From NCBI RefSeq assembly GCF_963966145.1, contig NC_091052.1, positions 16,306,001 to 16,370,000 of the forward strand: 64,000 nucleotides of DNA. The letters run 5' to 3'. The notes beneath the pieces are model-generated. The model saw nothing but the letters and a program-made list of their open reading frames with translations. It did no database searches and was not told the DNA's origin. Below, one piece after another: positions 23,869 through 33,378 of this stretch. The stretch's first letter is position 1. Every line of letters starts with the position of its first letter. This stretch comes from Tenebrio molitor. Lineage: Eukaryota; Arthropoda; Insecta; Coleoptera; Tenebrionidae. A program made the position numbers and the translations under genes.

Positions 23869-24327
23869 AGTGTACTTCAATTAATTTTGTTGTTTTCAAT
23901 GACAATTTAAAATCATTAATGCTATTGTTATTTTCATGATGAAGTTCACAAACTCAGCTGGGGAATTTTTAATGTCACATATACCTACCTAAGACTTTTT
24001 TCTGTTGGTCTTTGATGCTAATGTTCTGATACCATATTATAATTTTGCCAAACAAGTAAAATCACGATTAACTTTGTTATAAACTAACTATTGATTTGTT
24101 TCAATTTCTTTTCAATTCTTTGAAGGTCAAAAAATTAAATGTGCAAACGTAACTAAAATAAACTTCTTATATTTATATTGTTGATTTTTGAAAAAAATCT
24201 TTGAACAGGTGAATTTGTATTTTAAATCTGGTTTCTTTTGGTATGACTGACACATTTCTATTCTACTCAGTGGCGGTGCAAAAGGGGATCCAATATCCAA
24301 CAGTAAAAGCATTTTTTAAATTGATTT
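23869..24327. other. AT-rich non-coding spacer
   Basis: No gene or repeat partner seen. Confidence 0.45.
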
Positions 24328-24893
24328 ATTAAAAACGGTGCACACGAGTTCCCGTCAGCATAATATTTTATACCTGGGCTTGGACATAGGCCCTTTAATC
24401 CTGCACACGAATTCCCGTCAAGGCAAAAATGCACCCCAAATTCTACACTCGAATTCCCGTCAGAAAAAAATCTTGGTTATTGAAAGCACTGTTACGAAAG
24501 TAAGATTCAATGATGAATCTTCTATGTTCTGAAGTAAAAACCATTTTTGCGTTAAAATATTTGGTTAATAGTGACAGTTGTTTGACATTTATTAGCTGAC
24601 TTAGCAAAGATACGAAAAATCTGACACTGTCAAAGTTACAGCCGCCCCTTATCTAAGTATATAATTGTTGATCACAGGGTATTTGTAACTTTTTAAAATT
24701 TTAAACATTTTTTTGGTCCACGTAATGGTAAACAACAATGGTACCGGGCAACGGCTAGAGGGGTAGGTAAGTAAGGGATTGACGGGAACTCGAGTTATGG
24801 ATTATATCAGTTGATAATTACCTGACGGGAATTCTTGCATTACTTTATGACAAGAAATAAGTCAGACGGGAATTCGAGTGCGCCCATTAAAAA
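24328..24893. mobile_element. Element K: inverted arrays of a CGAATTCCCGTC repeat
   Basis: The left side carries three direct copies of a 16-18-base unit, GCACACGAATTCCCGTCA-like, at 24340-24357, 24403-24420 and 24445-24462. The right side carries three copies in the opposite orientation at about 24780-24795, 24823-24838 and 24864-24882. The outermost copies form the ends. The 8-base sequence ATTAAAAA flanks both sides (24328-24335 and 24886-24893), consistent with an 8-bp target duplication and unlike the TA-type MITEs around it. The centre (~24463-24779) has no gene. Multiple subterminal repeats are typical of transposase-binding arrays in foldback, P or hAT-type elements; the family is not recognised. 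Confidence 0.7.
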
Positions 24894-25258
24894 AAGAAAG
24901 AACTTACTTCAATTTTACTAATTTTAACATAAACAAAATTTTCTCATGAAATTAAATTCTCAAAATGAGCTCCACCAATTTTCCGACACTCCTTACATTA
25001 TTTGAGAACATTATAATATTTGTCGAATTTCGTGTCTTATCCTCGTCCTTCAATCGTGGATATTAACGAAATCTACTGATATCCTTTTTTGTTTTAATTT
25101 ACAAACGAATAGTAGTTTATTTAACGAATTTGTGTGTAAATTGGGTATTTTTTGGCATGAGTGGGCCAGTTTAAAACGCGAGTGAAACGAGCCCACGAAC
25201 GAGTTGAATACAACGTTTTTTTGTTCGACGAGCCCCTTAAAGGCTTCAAATCGCTTAA

Positions 25259-25287
25259 AATCTTTTATTTGTTACTAAATTGTAAAC
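25259..25287 (+). repeat. Inverted repeat, left arm, flanking the recombinase gene
   Basis: Its inverse lies at 26369-26397 with 28 of 29 bases identical; core TTATTTGTTACTAAATTGTA. The pair brackets the gene and its presumptive promoter. Confidence 0.85.
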
Positions 25288-25438
25288 GTCATTTATTCGA
25301 ACTGTCACTTGACGTTGAAAAGTCATTTTAACTGGCTAGTAGCGTTAAATTGACAGCAGACCAGTTATGAATTTAACAAGTTAGTAGAGAAATTTGAAAT
25401 TTGGAAAGGATAGTAGCGTTTTTAACATTTGAACATTT

Positions 25439-26230
25439 TTATTTCTTTGTTTCATACAAATTAAAATTAAATGTACAATTAGAATTTCCGCTAATGTCGA
25501 ACATTCCTGAGGCGGAAGTGAATTCGCTCGTCATTGGAAAAAAGAAAAGTAATTGGTCTGCTTGACGAGGACGAAGAGCTGCATATTTTCTGTACAAAAC
25601 ACAAGGTTGAAAACTGCAGCCCTCATCTGTGATCGTAAATCTCCTTGTTGTTAAATTCTTTGTATTCCGTAAAGTGACGATAATATATTTCTCAACATCT
25701 TCTACGTCCTTCACCGTCAACGAGAGAAGCTCGTCACACCGGCAAGCACCAAAAATTCCAAAAATTGTAATCACTTTATATAACAACCAATAGTCATCAG
25801 GAGCTTCAACAAGAAATTTTTCCACTTGCTCTTTTGTTAAAACCCTTGCCTTCTTCGGCACGTAACGCTCATTCTTTCTCTTGAGAAAAGCAATTACCTT
25901 ATGAAATCTACAAATGTCAAGTTAAAATATCACTTTTTTTGACAACGTCTGTAATAGGAAAACAAACCTGCGAACTTCAGCATTTTCTTTAATTTCCAGG
26001 CAGCTTTTTAACATGGACCATTTCGACCACAAAGAATTGGGGCTAAATTTGTCTGATAGTTGGTGAAGATGCACCAAAAGAACGTCTTCCGTTACACCAG
26101 TTACGTTATTGTTTTTCTGCCAATTTTTAAATTCTTCATATTCTCGTTCATATCTTGCTAAAGACTTCGCTGGCAGTAAACTGGAAGCCACGTTTATAGC
26201 TTCCTTTTTGATTTCTTCTGGCACGTTCAT
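25439..26230 (-). CDS. Tyrosine-recombinase-family protein, two exons, C-terminally truncated
   Basis: Complement of join(25439-25907, 25968-26230), 243 residues. The 60-nt intron has donor CGCAG|GTTTGT and acceptor TTTGTAG|ATTTCA; splicing restores RRFHKVIAFLKRKNERY across the junction. Residues 1-95 match the helical core-binding domain of an abundant insect family (LLPAKSLARYEREYEEFKNW, VTEDVLLVHLHQLSDKFSP). Residues 105-210 begin the catalytic domain: GACRCDELLSLTVKD holds the first catalytic Arg (R144), and LRNTKN probably supplies the beta-hairpin Lys. The frame ends about 30 residues after LRPRQADQLLFFF, so the usual GHxxR, (H/W)GGW and catalytic Tyr segment is missing and no exon for it appears downstream. 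The protein could bind DNA but should not recombine it. The ATG at 26230 starts MNVPEEI; an upstream in-frame ATG (MTTRRLF) is possible. An unspliced reading fails at FVFLLQT. Confidence 0.8.
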
Positions 26231-26368
26231 TTGAGAAAAAATCTTGACGGAAATAAACAATTTGAACAAACGGCGCGTTGTCATAGTAATTGTACTTCTA
26301 AGGTTTCTGAGTTTTGAGCAATAATTTGGAAGAAAACAGAATTTGATCATTTTTAATTTTATTTAGTT

Positions 26369-26397
26369 GTTTACAATTTAGTAACAAATAAAATATT
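26369..26397 (-). repeat. Inverted repeat, right arm, flanking the recombinase gene
   Basis: Inverse of 25259-25287, 28 of 29 bases. It lies about 140 bases upstream of the predicted start codon, so it could overlap the promoter. Confidence 0.85.
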
Positions 26398-26399
26398 AT

Positions 26400-26511
26400 A
26401 CAAGACACGCCAGGTAACTGGTTTTACTGGCTCAAGGAGGTAACTGACTCGTCTTCGACTCGTCAGTTATATCCTCCATTCGCCAGTAAAAACCATTTTA
26501 CCTGGCTTGTA
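26400..26511. repeat. 110-bp imperfect palindrome
   Basis: Arms 26400-26454 and 26457-26511 pair almost throughout: ACAAG with CTTGT, GCCAGGTAA with TTACCTGGC, TTTTACTGGC with GCCAGTAAAA, GGAGG with CCTCC, and AACTGAC with GTCAGTT around a CGTCTTCGACTCG centre. It would form a long hairpin. It sits between the recombinase promoter side and the element's right flank and is absent from the short copy at 53515-53742. Confidence 0.9.
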
Positions 26512-26699
26512 ATGTAAAATACTATAAAATTAGCTTGACATTTCATTTTGACAAAATCCGCTCACACAGGAGAAATGTCTCAAATTCTGACAGTGTCGAA
26601 CAAAAAAATAATTTAGAAGTGCTAAAATATCAGGTTTGAAATAACCAAGAAACTACCTTTTCTTTAATATGAAAATATGTAGTCCGAAAATAATATTTA

Positions 26700-27088
26700 T
26701 ACAGGGTATGTATCTATAAATAATTGTCTGGTCCAACTTGCAATGAAAACTTGTCAAATTTTGAATGTGCTGCTTTTTATGTAGGTACAATAAATTCGAC
26801 AAATTCTGAATGTCACATTTGCAGGTTAGGTTTTTGGCTCTAAAACCGGACATATTTGCAATTTGTGTTGAAAAATACAGATTTTTGATGTTTATTAACT
26901 GTGACAAAACGAATATGTATAAAGAACCAAAACTGGATTGAAAAGCGCGAATAAAACGCTATTAATGTCAGAAGTGACAGTTAAAGTTAATAATAAATTA
27001 AAATTGGGCATCAGTTTCAAAAAGGCGGCACAATAATATTTTTTTCCAAAGCTGGGTTGACTCGACAATAATTTATAGAAACCCTGTA
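26700..27088. mobile_element. MITE family F, copy 1
   Basis: Ends TACAGGGTATGTATCTATAA and inverse TACAGGGTTTCTATAAATTA share TATAAATAATTGTC. It aligns with 36304-36961 through most of its length (TTGTCTGGTCCAACT, AAAACTGGATTGAAAAGCGC, AATGTCAGAAGTGACAGTTA). Open frames on its minus strand are not conserved between the copies. Confidence 0.9.
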
Positions 27089-29744
27089 TCATCAATTGTT
27101 ATTTATCTAATAAGTCCAAAAATACTTTGGAAAATATTTTTTGTTTGGAATATTTTTTTGTAAAAATATATTTCAACGATGAATCATTTGAAATATGTCA
27201 GAATGGAAGATTTTGTAAAATCTGTTATTTTTCTGCTTACTAATGATCGATATTTGCGAATCAAATTAGACAATTGAGTCAGAGATTTTTGTGAAAAAGT
27301 GTACGGCAAGAACAGCGTAAACGTGCTTTAATCTGACACCTACTATAATTAATAGCGTTGTGGATGTTTTCTTTGACGGCTACTTCACATGAAGACATTA
27401 ATAGGGCGCTCGACACAACAAGACGGCTGGGTTGTTGGTGCTAAGTAGCAAGTCTGGAACTTTTAGTGGCTGCTGTAAATAGACGGAAGCACTTGGCGTC
27501 AAGTCGGTTGACATAACTTTGTTTAAACATTCAGTTAGAGCAGTCGTCGTTTTAGTAGCGGGCTTCTGGTGATTGGCGGCTAAGTGTTTATCCTCAACTT
27601 TGTTGGTCGACCGCTAATGGAGCGATACATTGACATTGTACACATAACTCAGATAAGTACATAATTGCACAAATTCTAAAGGAATATAACGTACTGTCGC
27701 AGATTCAATTATACAACGATAATTTAATAAATCATGAGCGTTCGCCTCGTAATGAGTTAATTAAAATGGGTTGTTGTTTTGAACCCGGTCTAGTTTTGCA
27801 TTTCCGTCTGAACCGACAGAGGATTCATAAATCATACATTATTGTTAAAAAACAGGGCGCTCGTCCTGGCTATTGAAAAAGCAGATGTGGTTTAGATATA
27901 TCTTGATATACCGGTTGCGTATTATATCCTAAGGGTCGCAGCAAAGACTAAATTAACACTAACAAAAGAGATTGTTTTGCTTTCTCGCTCGCCCGTCATT
28001 TATCTAACCTCAACAATACCTGTCCCAGATTTGACACATCTATCAAAGCATGAAGAATGGAGCAACGCTGAGGGGAACGTACACGTCGATTAAAAGAGGC
28101 AAAAACAACGCACACTTAAAAAGAACCGTAATAACAAATCCCATTTCGACGACGCGACAACAAAACTACTCGAAGCTTTTCTAACGGACGAAATTCAAAT
28201 CTGGAGACGTCAGAAGCGTAAAACACAAAGTGACAAGAGAAATTTTTGTCGGCCTCCGCCACTGTGTTGTGTGGTATCGTTGAGTCCTCGGTGAACCCGA
28301 GACAATCGATGGATCCCAAGCACAAAAAAAGACCGGAGGTCTGCTGTGCCTTCTGAAACGATAATTGATGGTTGTCCGTGTCGTGTCGGGCATGCGACTT
28401 GTTTTCACATATTAATAATAGCCCGTATATCTGGTATTATATGGGCGTAAAATGAATGACATTCACACAACAAATGATAGAACACAGTATTTGTTACTGA
28501 TTTATGTCGGAGATATTCAGTTGCTATCCTCGAAAAGGTATACCGCACACCATTAATCCTCCAAGACTGGCTTCTGTGCTGTGCAGAGAACGCTAGCCTG
28601 ACTGAGCACACACATGTGCTACCGCTGACACGGCCATAAAATATGATCCTCTGAAGGATAACAAATGCATTATTACTAGTGTTAATGGTTATAATAAATA
28701 AAACACGGACAATGGATTCTTAATCCGGCAGATTTATTGGCAGCAGACTACCGAGGATAAATAAAGGATGATGAGATCTGAATAAATCACATTTACAGCT
28801 GGGGATTTTTATTACTGTTATTTATTTTACACCTGCAGCTTTATGTGTTATTTAATTGATGCTGTTCAGGATTATAGAACGAGTGGACGTGACCACTTGC
28901 TCGGTCCACTTGTACATATTATCTATATTATTGGCTATAACATTTTCATTTAATCAATGAATACAGATTGAGACAACTCGCGAAATGCGCGATGATGCGC
29001 CTATCAAAATACAAGTTAAATAAATCTTACTTCTTTGGTCGGATGCTTTTACGACAAGACGAAAACTGATTCTTTTTTGCTCTCTCTCTGTACTCGACAT
29101 GCTTGCACATTTTTAATAAATTATGTAATTAATTAGTGATCCCAAGGACATTACATTTTAGAAATTGGTTTTTCTGACTCGTCACGAGTTTCAAATCATT
29201 TTTTATGGTATTAATTCTCAAATTACAATAAAATTAAAATAATATTCGTTAATTAAATAATTAAAAAATTAATTAATCGCAGTGCAAGATATTTAGTAAA
29301 AATACTAGATTTTTTATGTTTTTCTGTATTACATTAGATTGTGTAAGATTGATATAATTTACGCCGAAATGACTGCTAATACTGCTTTACCTAATTTTTA
29401 GGGGCAGCATATGTATTATAGTGAAAGTAAGAAGAAAGATAGAATTCTTTCGAAATGCAGAAAAAGAAAACAATAACTGGGTTGATAATACATAATAATA
29501 ATGCTATGACTGAAGTTACAGCGCACGTTTTCGGAAGTTTTGCTTCCCATAGGTCTCCCTGATATTATAGTAGATAAAGTACACAGTAGGCTGGGAACAT
29601 TTTTTATTTCTGTCACTCCTCTGACCATTTCTTCTATGAAAATACAAACGATACAGACCAAAAAGGAAGAAGGTATTTCTCGAACATTGAGTTTGCAGCA
29701 AATGCGGCTTTTGCAACTATGATACTAGTGAAATCATTATAAAA
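27089..29744. other. Unique non-coding DNA, candidate regulatory stretch
   Basis: No gene recognised. The part from about 27360 to 28640 is GC-richer. GGCCATAAAATATGATCC at 28633-28650 is another CCATAAA-type motif. Several overlapping minus-strand frames at 28116-28611 have no domain. No repeat partners. Confidence 0.4.
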
Positions 29745-30007
29745 CTACAAACATTTTATCTTGCTCTTTATCACACTAGAGCGGTAAAGTAAATTTACTC
29801 GAAAAATGCTTCTAGTCACATATGATTCCAATAGATATACATATTGCTTTGGCAGGATCTTGTTTAATCTACCCATCAGTCCTTCATGCCACACCTTGTC
29901 AAAGACCCGGGCAACGTCCAGGAATACCAACGAGCAGGTTCCCTTTCCTCTAGTGCTTCTTCATTTATTACATTCGTTACACGATGTACCTGATCAATTA
30001 TTGTACT
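29745..30007 (-). pseudogene. Jockey-like reverse transcriptase fragment
   Basis: Reading downward from 30007, IDQVHRVTNVINEE is followed, after a one-base frameshift near 29935, by VFLDVARVFDKVWHEGLMG and NKILPKQYVYLLESYV. The F-L-D-V-A-x-(A/V)-F-D-K-V-W core with the catalytic Asp is the reverse-transcriptase block that identifies jockey-clade insect non-LTR elements. Upstream and downstream domains are gone, and a stop follows KIKCL. The fragment is about 260 bases and clearly non-functional. Confidence 0.85.
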
Positions 30008-30298
30008 AAGTTACACGAATTTATAATTAGTATTATTTTCCCCTTTGTTTAAGAATAGTTGTATATCAAGGCCGCCAAATCTTTCTTTAACGTACCAAGA
30101 GAAAAATTGTCGCCGAGACGCTTGCGGCCGAGGCAGCAATCTCGAGGATGTCAAAGGATTTCATGGCCAAGATGTACACAACATTTTTTAAATGAACAAG
30201 TAAAATTTACTTCACTGTTAATATAAATTCCGCTTAAATGTCGCTGTAGAAATGACATAGGTAAATAAAACAATTCATTTTGTAAATAATCGTAAAAA

Positions 30299-30510
30299 TG
30301 TCGGAAGAGAATGTCGATATTTCAGTTTCGTGTACTCCTCCAGGGTTAAAAGTATTATAAATTCTGCGGTTTCTAATTTAATAACCGAAAAAGCTAAACG
30401 GCAGTCTTACATGGAAATTCTGATTTGTGTCGAATTTAAAATTAAAATGACGTTTACTTTAACGGCCGCGGTTAAGAGCAGCGGTCGCGAAATTGGATTT
30501 CGCGGCCTAC
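30299..30510 (+). pseudogene. Probable tyrosine-recombinase-family N-terminal relic with hairpin (repeat P, copy 2)
   Basis: The ATG at 30299 opens MSEENVDISVSCTPPGLKVL and then stops. A frame shifted by one continues IINSAVSNLITEKAKRQ. The N-LxxEKxKxxY pattern matches the core-binding start of the recombinase at 26230 (SSLLPAKSLARY). After ~40 codons it diverges and is followed by the hairpin GGTCGCGAAAT / ATTTCGCGGCC (30482-30506). A more decayed copy lies at 4735-4985. It looks like an internally deleted derivative of a related element. Confidence 0.45.
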
Positions 30511-32771
30511 ACAAGAAAGAATTTAGTTATTACTTATTTTGTTCTACCATCATGTCCACAAATATCGCACTCTAATACAAAGGTGATGAACGCCCACTCA
30601 CAATCATGTTAGCAATAGCAATGTGAGTTAGTAATTTTTTTTATCTTCTGTAGCTAATTTAATTCATTGACATTGTGACTCAGAAACAGTTATGTACTTT
30701 TACAAACATTTACTCGTAATTTTGAATCATGTCCACGTTTCATGGACCGTGAAAGCGTTTTATTGCATCGATCGTATTGATTCCAGTGTTATTATTTAAT
30801 TTAATTACATTTTTAACTGCACATTATCTGCTATCATTGCAATTTATCGACTTATTTAGCTTGAATTTTAAGGCGCATTTATATTATAAATTTTTTATTA
30901 TTTAATGTTAGTCGTTAATTTAAACCTCTTTAAAACGATATTAATCCGCCATAATGTCGTTTTGAATAGTGAATACCTCACATCAGCATACTTTCAACGA
31001 TATTATTTAAAAATTAAAGAAGCAACAGAAATGCCAGTTTTAACGAAAGTTTCTTGCTCGTTAGACGTTAATAAGTCTTGTGAAATTTTAATACTGCCTT
31101 GTTGAATTCGTAATGAGTCATCGATAACAAAATTGCACTTAGTTTTATTGCATACTTATTCGGACCCTCATTGTTTTAATTTATCTTCTTAATGGAACCT
31201 TTGCAGATGAAGATTTTGGCGCAGGATTTTGGAACAGACTTATTTCTGCTTGTAAAAAATTGGTTTTGTCGATGGGCTACTTTTGCATCGATTGACGTTT
31301 ATCGCAAATCAGCCGGTGTAACAATTTATGGTTAGATAAGGTTTTATAAGCAATTCCCGCATTCAGAATAAGCTCGTAACGTGGCATGCATTTACATGTG
31401 TGAGATTATTCCTGAGAAAATTTAGTACACCATGATAAAATAGTCAACAATTCTTGGAACCGAACCGGTTGAAACCAAGCTCAACGATAATAAATGAATT
31501 ATGTTGGTAGCAGGATAATAATTTAATACGTTCATGATACTATATCATCCGCAATTATTTCGTTATTCTTTTTATGATGGATGTCATACGGGGGTACCGC
31601 CTTTGTGCACCCCTCGTCCTTATAACGTACGAGTCTGCCACCGCTGCCAATATGCTGTATATCAAAGCGACTGTATAAAATAAACGTTCTCTTTATGCTG
31701 AATCGTTTCGTCGAATTTATAGCTTCAATATATTTATATGGAAGGCAATTTTGTGAGGAGAAGCTTTTCCCCTAATACGCTGCCAGCAATAGTTTGCACC
31801 GATAATAGAAACATATTACCCTCTCACGACTTCAACGACTCGTAGCCATTACGGTAAGGCTGGTTTATGGTGTTAATGCGCCCTATTACCCCAACGGTGA
31901 ATTACGCAAACCTAAAACAAACCTACTACATTCTATTTATTCACATCGGTCGTGCGGAGGACCGTTTCGTCGAAGACGGTCTTATCCTGTCAACCTCGCA
32001 CGTCGTAATTTTTTCCTTCGCGTCAAAATCCGATCCGGAAAATAAACATGACCATCTTTATCTAAATCTGGGCAGCTCGTTTGCGCAGCACTCAAACTGA
32101 AATTTTGATCCTGTTATGAGCGTATAAATACGTACGGGGGAAGACGCGGCATTTGGGTCGCTTCACCCAAATTGGATATTAAAGCTCTATTCAATAAAAT
32201 CTCGACCTCGCACTTGCCCACCACATTTTTCTATTGATATTTTATTATTTTGAATCAATTCACGGTAAACTCAATCAGACAAACAATGCCATTTTTAAAT
32301 TGCTGGCGGTTATGGCGATCGATGATAGGTCATAATTTGCGACTCGAGGAATCGTGACTTGGCGGCGTTTTATTTTCATGAAAATAAGACTCGAATGCGG
32401 TCGGGATCTAAAACACAAATTCTGTAAAGAGATAAGCACCGGGGTTTTGGTACGACGTTTGTTGTTGTTTTTAACAATGTGCAAAGGGAATTTAAGTACA
32501 AAGTAATCAAAAAGAAAACAAATCAGAGCAGGCGTTGCAAATTATTATCGTTTATGTCGTAGCGGAATTCTATGTAAATAATGGGTGTAGACAATTTATG
32601 GTCTCAAACGCTACTTTACAATAAATTATACCTCATGAATTTTAAACGTTGGAATTAAAATTGTGCATTTTATTATTATTATCTGATAATGGAGAAAATG
32701 TATAAAATAAACAAGAACAACATTTCATATTTATCAACTTTATTGCCAAACGCGACGCCACTGGTAAGGTA
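30511..32771. other. Unique non-coding DNA
   Basis: No supported gene or repeat. A 77-codon plus-strand frame at 31867-32100 and a 69-codon minus-strand frame at 32275-32484 lack motifs. The region 31560-32200 is GC-richer. Confidence 0.4.
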
Positions 32772-33204
32772 TACAGAGTGTTTCTGAAATACGTGTGTTA
32801 ATTTTAACCAGTGGAAGAACGCGCCAAATCATGGAACTTTTCTCTATAACATTTTTACGAAAAAGCAATACAAATTGATTTAAAATTTGGAATAAATTAA
32901 CCATCAAAGTGTATACCCGCCTATGGGTAAGAATGAAAATTTTCTGTTGTGATAGAAACAGAGCTTTGTTAAAAAGTTCCATTGTTATAGAAAAAAATAA
33001 ATAATCAAAATTTAGATTCTCATGGTTACAAAAAATAGAGACTAGTTAATCACACAAAAAGACCCGTTTGGTAAAAATTGTGGGGCAAAAAATCTTGGAA
33101 TACTTTTACGAATTTTACAAAATGTTATGTAGAGAAAAGTTTCATAAATTGGCGAGTTCTTTCACTGGTTAAAATTAACACAAGTATTTCAGAAACACCC
33201 TGTA
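32772..33204. mobile_element. MITE family E, copy 2
   Basis: Inverted ends of about 54 bases run TACAG(A/G)GTGTTTCTGAAATA, then TGTTAATTTTAACCAGTG and AGAAC(G/T)CGCC. TA at both edges. The termini match copy 1 (6740-7214) but the centre does not. Confidence 0.9.
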
Positions 33205-33286
33205 TAGCAAGTATACATAAGTAGATAATGTAAAAAAAAAATTATATATTTTTCAAAAAATATTTTAATATAGGAGTAAACAACTA

Positions 33287-33378
33287 TTACATTACGTATG
33301 CGGTAGGTTAGATTTTACAGCGCGTGGTTTTAATAAAAACCGAGCGATGTAAAATGCCTACCGCATTAGTAATGTATT
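33287..33378. repeat. 90-bp palindrome
   Basis: ATGCGGTAGG...ATTTTACAGCG on the left pairs with CGATGTAAAAT..CCTACCGCAT on the right, with outer ATTACATTAC / GTAATGTAT also pairing. The centre is CGTGGTTTTAATAAAAACCGAG, itself a small inverted repeat. No gene. Confidence 0.85.

Larger units (their letters stand above)
25118..26609. mobile_element. Tyrosine-recombinase element, Crypton-like candidate
   Basis: The left ~140 bases (25118-25258) and right ~85 bases (26526-26609) are both homologous to the short repeat at 53515-53742. Between them lie a 28/29-bp inverted repeat pair, a two-exon tyrosine-recombinase gene on the minus strand and a 110-bp palindrome. Either the 53.5-kb repeat is an internally deleted copy, or this locus is that repeat interrupted by the gene-bearing segment. 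Insect Cryptons use a tyrosine recombinase and lack classical TIRs, so the 29-bp inverted repeats here would be unusual for that class. Confidence 0.65.

Noticed and set aside
24340..24882. CRISPR-like appearance of regularly repeated 16-18-mers
   Set aside because: Only three units per side, inverted between sides, unequal spacing, in eukaryotic DNA with an 8-bp flank duplication; this is transposon end structure.
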